A DNA stretch of 46,182 nt, from positions 1-46,182 of the forward strand of contig CAZGHI010000018.1 of assembly GCA_964525565.1 (NCBI GenBank), given 5' to 3'. The notes under the pieces are model-generated. The model saw only the letters and a list, made by a program, of their open reading frames with translations, ran no database searches and was not told the DNA's origin. The number at the start of each line of letters is the position of its first letter. Position 1 is the stretch's first letter. The translations under genes were made by a program, and so were the position numbers. Of the stretch, positions 44,488 to 46,182 are shown piece after piece. Source of the DNA: OLB6 sp964525565 (GTDB lineage: Bacteria; Bacteroidota; Ignavibacteria; Kapaibacteriales; Kapaibacteriaceae).

Positions 44488-45036
44488 TTATGGCAAGCTG
44501 CCAATTCGAACAACCACGCCCGATCCATGACCCAAGGCATAGGTGCCCGGACTCAGCTTGCGAACGTCAATTGTAACAACATCATCGGCTTCCCATTCGC
44601 AGGGGAGGTGTACGCTGCGTCCAAACACATCGGTAAGCTGCACTGAGCGTAGTGGCAAGCCCCTTTCCAACAGTTTGCCTTGTAATCCCTTTACCCGCAG
44701 ATACGCTGATGCAGGTTGCGGCCACACCACGCAATTAGAGCGGAGGTCAAGGACTGACATCACGGAAACATTTTGCGCAACCGGATACAAGCCCACCCAA
44801 CCGTATCCCGCATGTTCCACGCGGGAAGCGGCAGGAAGGCCTGCGCTCACCCAACCGCGAACAGTTGCCCCCCCCATGGAAGTAGTATTTGAAGTTGTAG
44901 CAAGCCATCGTGTTTGAAGCTGCGCCGATGCTCCGGAGACCATCACCATCAGGAGCACTATACACGAAGCCATAAGTTCGGTTTGTGAACAACACAACCG
45001 TAGAGTGTGATGCCACCATCCGTGTTTCGATTGCAT
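44488..45036 (-). CDS. Secreted protein with T9SS sorting domain
   Basis: 182 residues from the ATG at 45036, which has GAGG seven bases upstream within the previous gene's end; an alternative ATG at 44973 (MASCIVLLMVMVSGASAQ) gives the cleaner signal peptide. The mature part is short (about 60 residues, with a Gly/Trp-rich segment near YGWVGLYPVAQN). The C-terminal 80 residues (WPQPASAYLRV, LTDVFGRSVHLP, IDVRKLSPGTYAL) are a T9SS sorting domain. A G8 run (44878-44885) encodes Met-Gly-Gly-Ala in frame. So little lies outside the sorting domain that it may be a minimal secreted cargo. It follows the tail-collar gene by three bases. Confidence 0.68.
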   Translation of the reverse strand: MQSKHGWWHHTLRLCCSQTELMASCIVLLMVMVSGASAQLQTRWLATTSNTTSMGGATVRGWVSAGLPAASRVEHAGYGWVGLYPVAQNVSVMSVLDLRSNCVVWPQPASAYLRVKGLQGKLLERGLPLRSVQLTDVFGRSVHLPCEWEADDVVTIDVRKLSPGTYALGHGSGVVVRIGSLP

Positions 45037-45039
45037 AGA

Positions 45040-45876
45040 TCACCTCACGCGAATGATGTACAGCACCGCTGCATTGGGAGTCCGCAGTGCAATCTGGCGA
45101 TCGGTGGCATCGGCAATGCTCGTCGAGTGGCCGTATTGTTTTATTCCGTCAATCTTTGTCAGTGGTCTTTCTTCGAACCCTTGCAGGGTGCCATGATAAG
45201 TACCCACAGTTTCATCGTCGGAACCAACAGGTGGGCCGGCATCAGCAATGCGAGCATGAGCGTAGGCATCACGGCTACCATCATCCGCTCCACGCAAGAA
45301 TAGTCCTCGTAGATCCGGCAGGTTAAAGTCAGTGTTTTCGTCATCATCGTTGTTACCGTTACCCCACAGAGTACCAATTGCCTGGTAGAGCATTGGTGAG
45401 GATTTGGAACTCATTGCAGCGCCGTTGCACACAGCCCAGCCTTCGGGTACGGACGATGCTTTCCCTGCATACGGCATTACGGAGCCAACGGGCACGGTTC
45501 CCGGTGTTGCAAGCGCATACGGTACGCTATGGAGAGCAAGCCGAGGTACCAAAGGTTCGTTGTTCAGAGAAAGTTGGACCCAATACTGTTTATGCATTGG
45601 CGGGAGGGGGTTTGTTCCTTCGCCGCCCAGCACCAGGCTAAACACACCGCTGGAAAACTGAACAGTGCAAGGATTACAAATAACGATCAGATCGCTTGTA
45701 TTAGGGCCTGCATGCAGGCTCACTGTTACCGGGTACTCACCATCGGGAAGCGGCTGTCCGTTTTGCTGAAAGAGCTGACCCTGAAGTGTTATTGATTCAG
45801 GTATCTGGGCGTTTGTCGTGCCAAAGCTAAGTGCGAGAAGGAAGATTATTCCAAAGAGAACAGCGAATGTTTTCAT
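45040..45876 (-). CDS. Secreted protein with a phage tail-collar domain
   Basis: A 278-residue protein. The ATG at 45876 has AAGGAG six bases upstream and opens a signal peptide (MKTFAVLFGIIFLLALSFG, cleaved near TNAQ). The first 110 residues are a beta-rich region (SITLQGQLFQQNGQPLPDG), seen in many FCB secreted proteins. Residues about 129-200 form a tail-collar domain: VGSVMPYAGKASSVPEGWAV, cut here at CNGAAM, then TDFNLPDLRGLFLRGADDG. Collar domains assemble phage fibres and also occur in bacterial surface proteins. It lies between an Hcp-like gene and a T9SS cargo gene on one strand. Confidence 0.8.
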   Translation of the reverse strand: MKTFAVLFGIIFLLALSFGTTNAQIPESITLQGQLFQQNGQPLPDGEYPVTVSLHAGPNTSDLIVICNPCTVQFSSGVFSLVLGGEGTNPLPPMHKQYWVQLSLNNEPLVPRLALHSVPYALATPGTVPVGSVMPYAGKASSVPEGWAVCNGAAMSSKSSPMLYQAIGTLWGNGNNDDDENTDFNLPDLRGLFLRGADDGSRDAYAHARIADAGPPVGSDDETVGTYHGTLQGFEERPLTKIDGIKQYGHSTSIADATDRQIALRTPNAAVLYIIRVR

Positions 45877-45886
45877 GGTGTACTCC

Positions 45887-46182
45887 TTAACGCACGGTAT
45901 CGGATTCAGTGGTCTGCGATGGCACGTGTGTCCACGAAATCTTTGAAAATGTGATTGTAACTTGTTCCGTGAGTTCAGCAGTGCCATCGCCGTTAACATC
46001 ACCCATTGCAACATGGACACTTGTAATAATAACGTCTTCAAGTTCGTATTGCATTAGCAGTTGTATCCTGCCTGAACCATCGCTGCTGCGTACAACCAAG
46101 GTAGCTTTATCATAGTGCTTACCTGTGGCGCAGCTTTTATAGAGTAGTGGGGACGCTTTGTCGATTTGTTTAACAAATGTCA
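45887..46182 (-). CDS. Hcp-like protein, C-terminal part (cut by the window edge)
   Basis: The minus-strand frame is open from the window edge to the stop at 45887; about 98 residues are visible. The sequence TFVKQIDKASPLLYKSCATG followed by KHYDKATLVVR, DVIITSVHVA and ELTEQVTITFSKISWTHVP matches the Hcp (type VI secretion tube) fold closely, where this is the C-terminal half. Hcp forms hexameric rings. No other type VI gene is visible here; the next gene is a Sec-exported protein ten bases downstream, so this may be an Hcp-like domain used differently. The start and any signal peptide are outside the window. Confidence 0.75.
   Translation of the reverse strand, partial: TFVKQIDKASPLLYKSCATGKHYDKATLVVRSSDGSGRIQLLMQYELEDVIITSVHVAMGDVNGDGTAELTEQVTITFSKISWTHVPSQTTESDTVR

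Noticed and set aside
45887..46182. Claim of a type VI secretion system
   Set aside because: Only an Hcp-like C-terminus is visible; no other component is in the window.
1..46182. tRNA, rRNA, insertion sequences, prophage
   Set aside because: None seen on reading; no transposase, integrase or tRNA-like cloverleaf was recognised, though a tRNA search was not run.

Overview
The window looks like a chromosomal scaffold of a diderm bacterium of the Bacteroidota/Chlorobiota (FCB) group, possibly an Ignavibacteria- or Kapaibacteria-like lineage. The evidence is several secreted proteins ending in type IX secretion (T9SS) sorting domains, a Bacteroidota-style glycogen-synthase-like gene followed by a DUF4270 lipoprotein, a Sec-lipoprotein (clade II) nitrous oxide reductase, and split heptose genes rfaE1/rfaE2 that imply LPS. 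Many genes have clear Shine-Dalgarno sites, unlike typical Bacteroidota. Some promoters look sigma-70-like, while others carry the TAnnTTTG element of Bacteroidota. Lineage is inferred from gene content only. Four runs of N mark scaffold gaps.

Layout. Positions 1-2.9 kb hold decayed or interrupted secreted-protein genes: a frameshifted kelch gene and a T9SS cargo gene with an in-frame stop. From 2.8 to 9.6 kb come a SIMPL protein, glgA-like, DUF4270 lipoprotein, an outer-membrane barrel, rfaE2/rfaE1 and ferritin. From 9.7 to 20.8 kb is a housekeeping run: folB-folK-dnaG-ybbR, queA (convergent), sppA, queF-queD, gltX, a lipoprotein and a sigma-54 activator. From 20.9 to 25.2 kb are secreted proteins, the first preceded by a promoter and sixteen tandem copies of TGATG. 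From 25.2 to 31.0 kb on the minus strand are folP, dapA, a DUF58 protein, a NarL-type regulator, nadE and a MarR regulator.

From 31.1 to 41.4 kb is a nitrous oxide reduction (nos) locus. An Rrf2-type regulator with three cysteines precedes a tightly coupled operon: small helical protein, lipoprotein cytochrome c, nosZ, a four-helix membrane protein, nosL, a small Cys-rich protein, a Met/His-rich YtkA-like lipoprotein, an OprC-like TonB-dependent receptor, nosD, nosF and nosY. Many junctions overlap by four bases. The proposed logic is copper import across the outer membrane, periplasmic copper handling, and NosDFY/NosL-assisted assembly of the copper centres of NosZ, fed by the cytochrome. 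A palindrome sits on the start site of the operon promoter. Downstream are a large carboxypeptidase-like/TonB-plug barrel protein and, on the minus strand at the end, a partial Hcp-like protein, a tail-collar-domain secreted protein and a T9SS-type secreted protein.

The most unusual global feature is the density of G/C mononucleotide runs of 8-10 bases inside genes, including housekeeping genes. One run (C8 in the ybbR-like gene) is out of frame by one base. These could be slippage-prone contingency tracts, a mutational signature, or consensus errors; only reads can decide.
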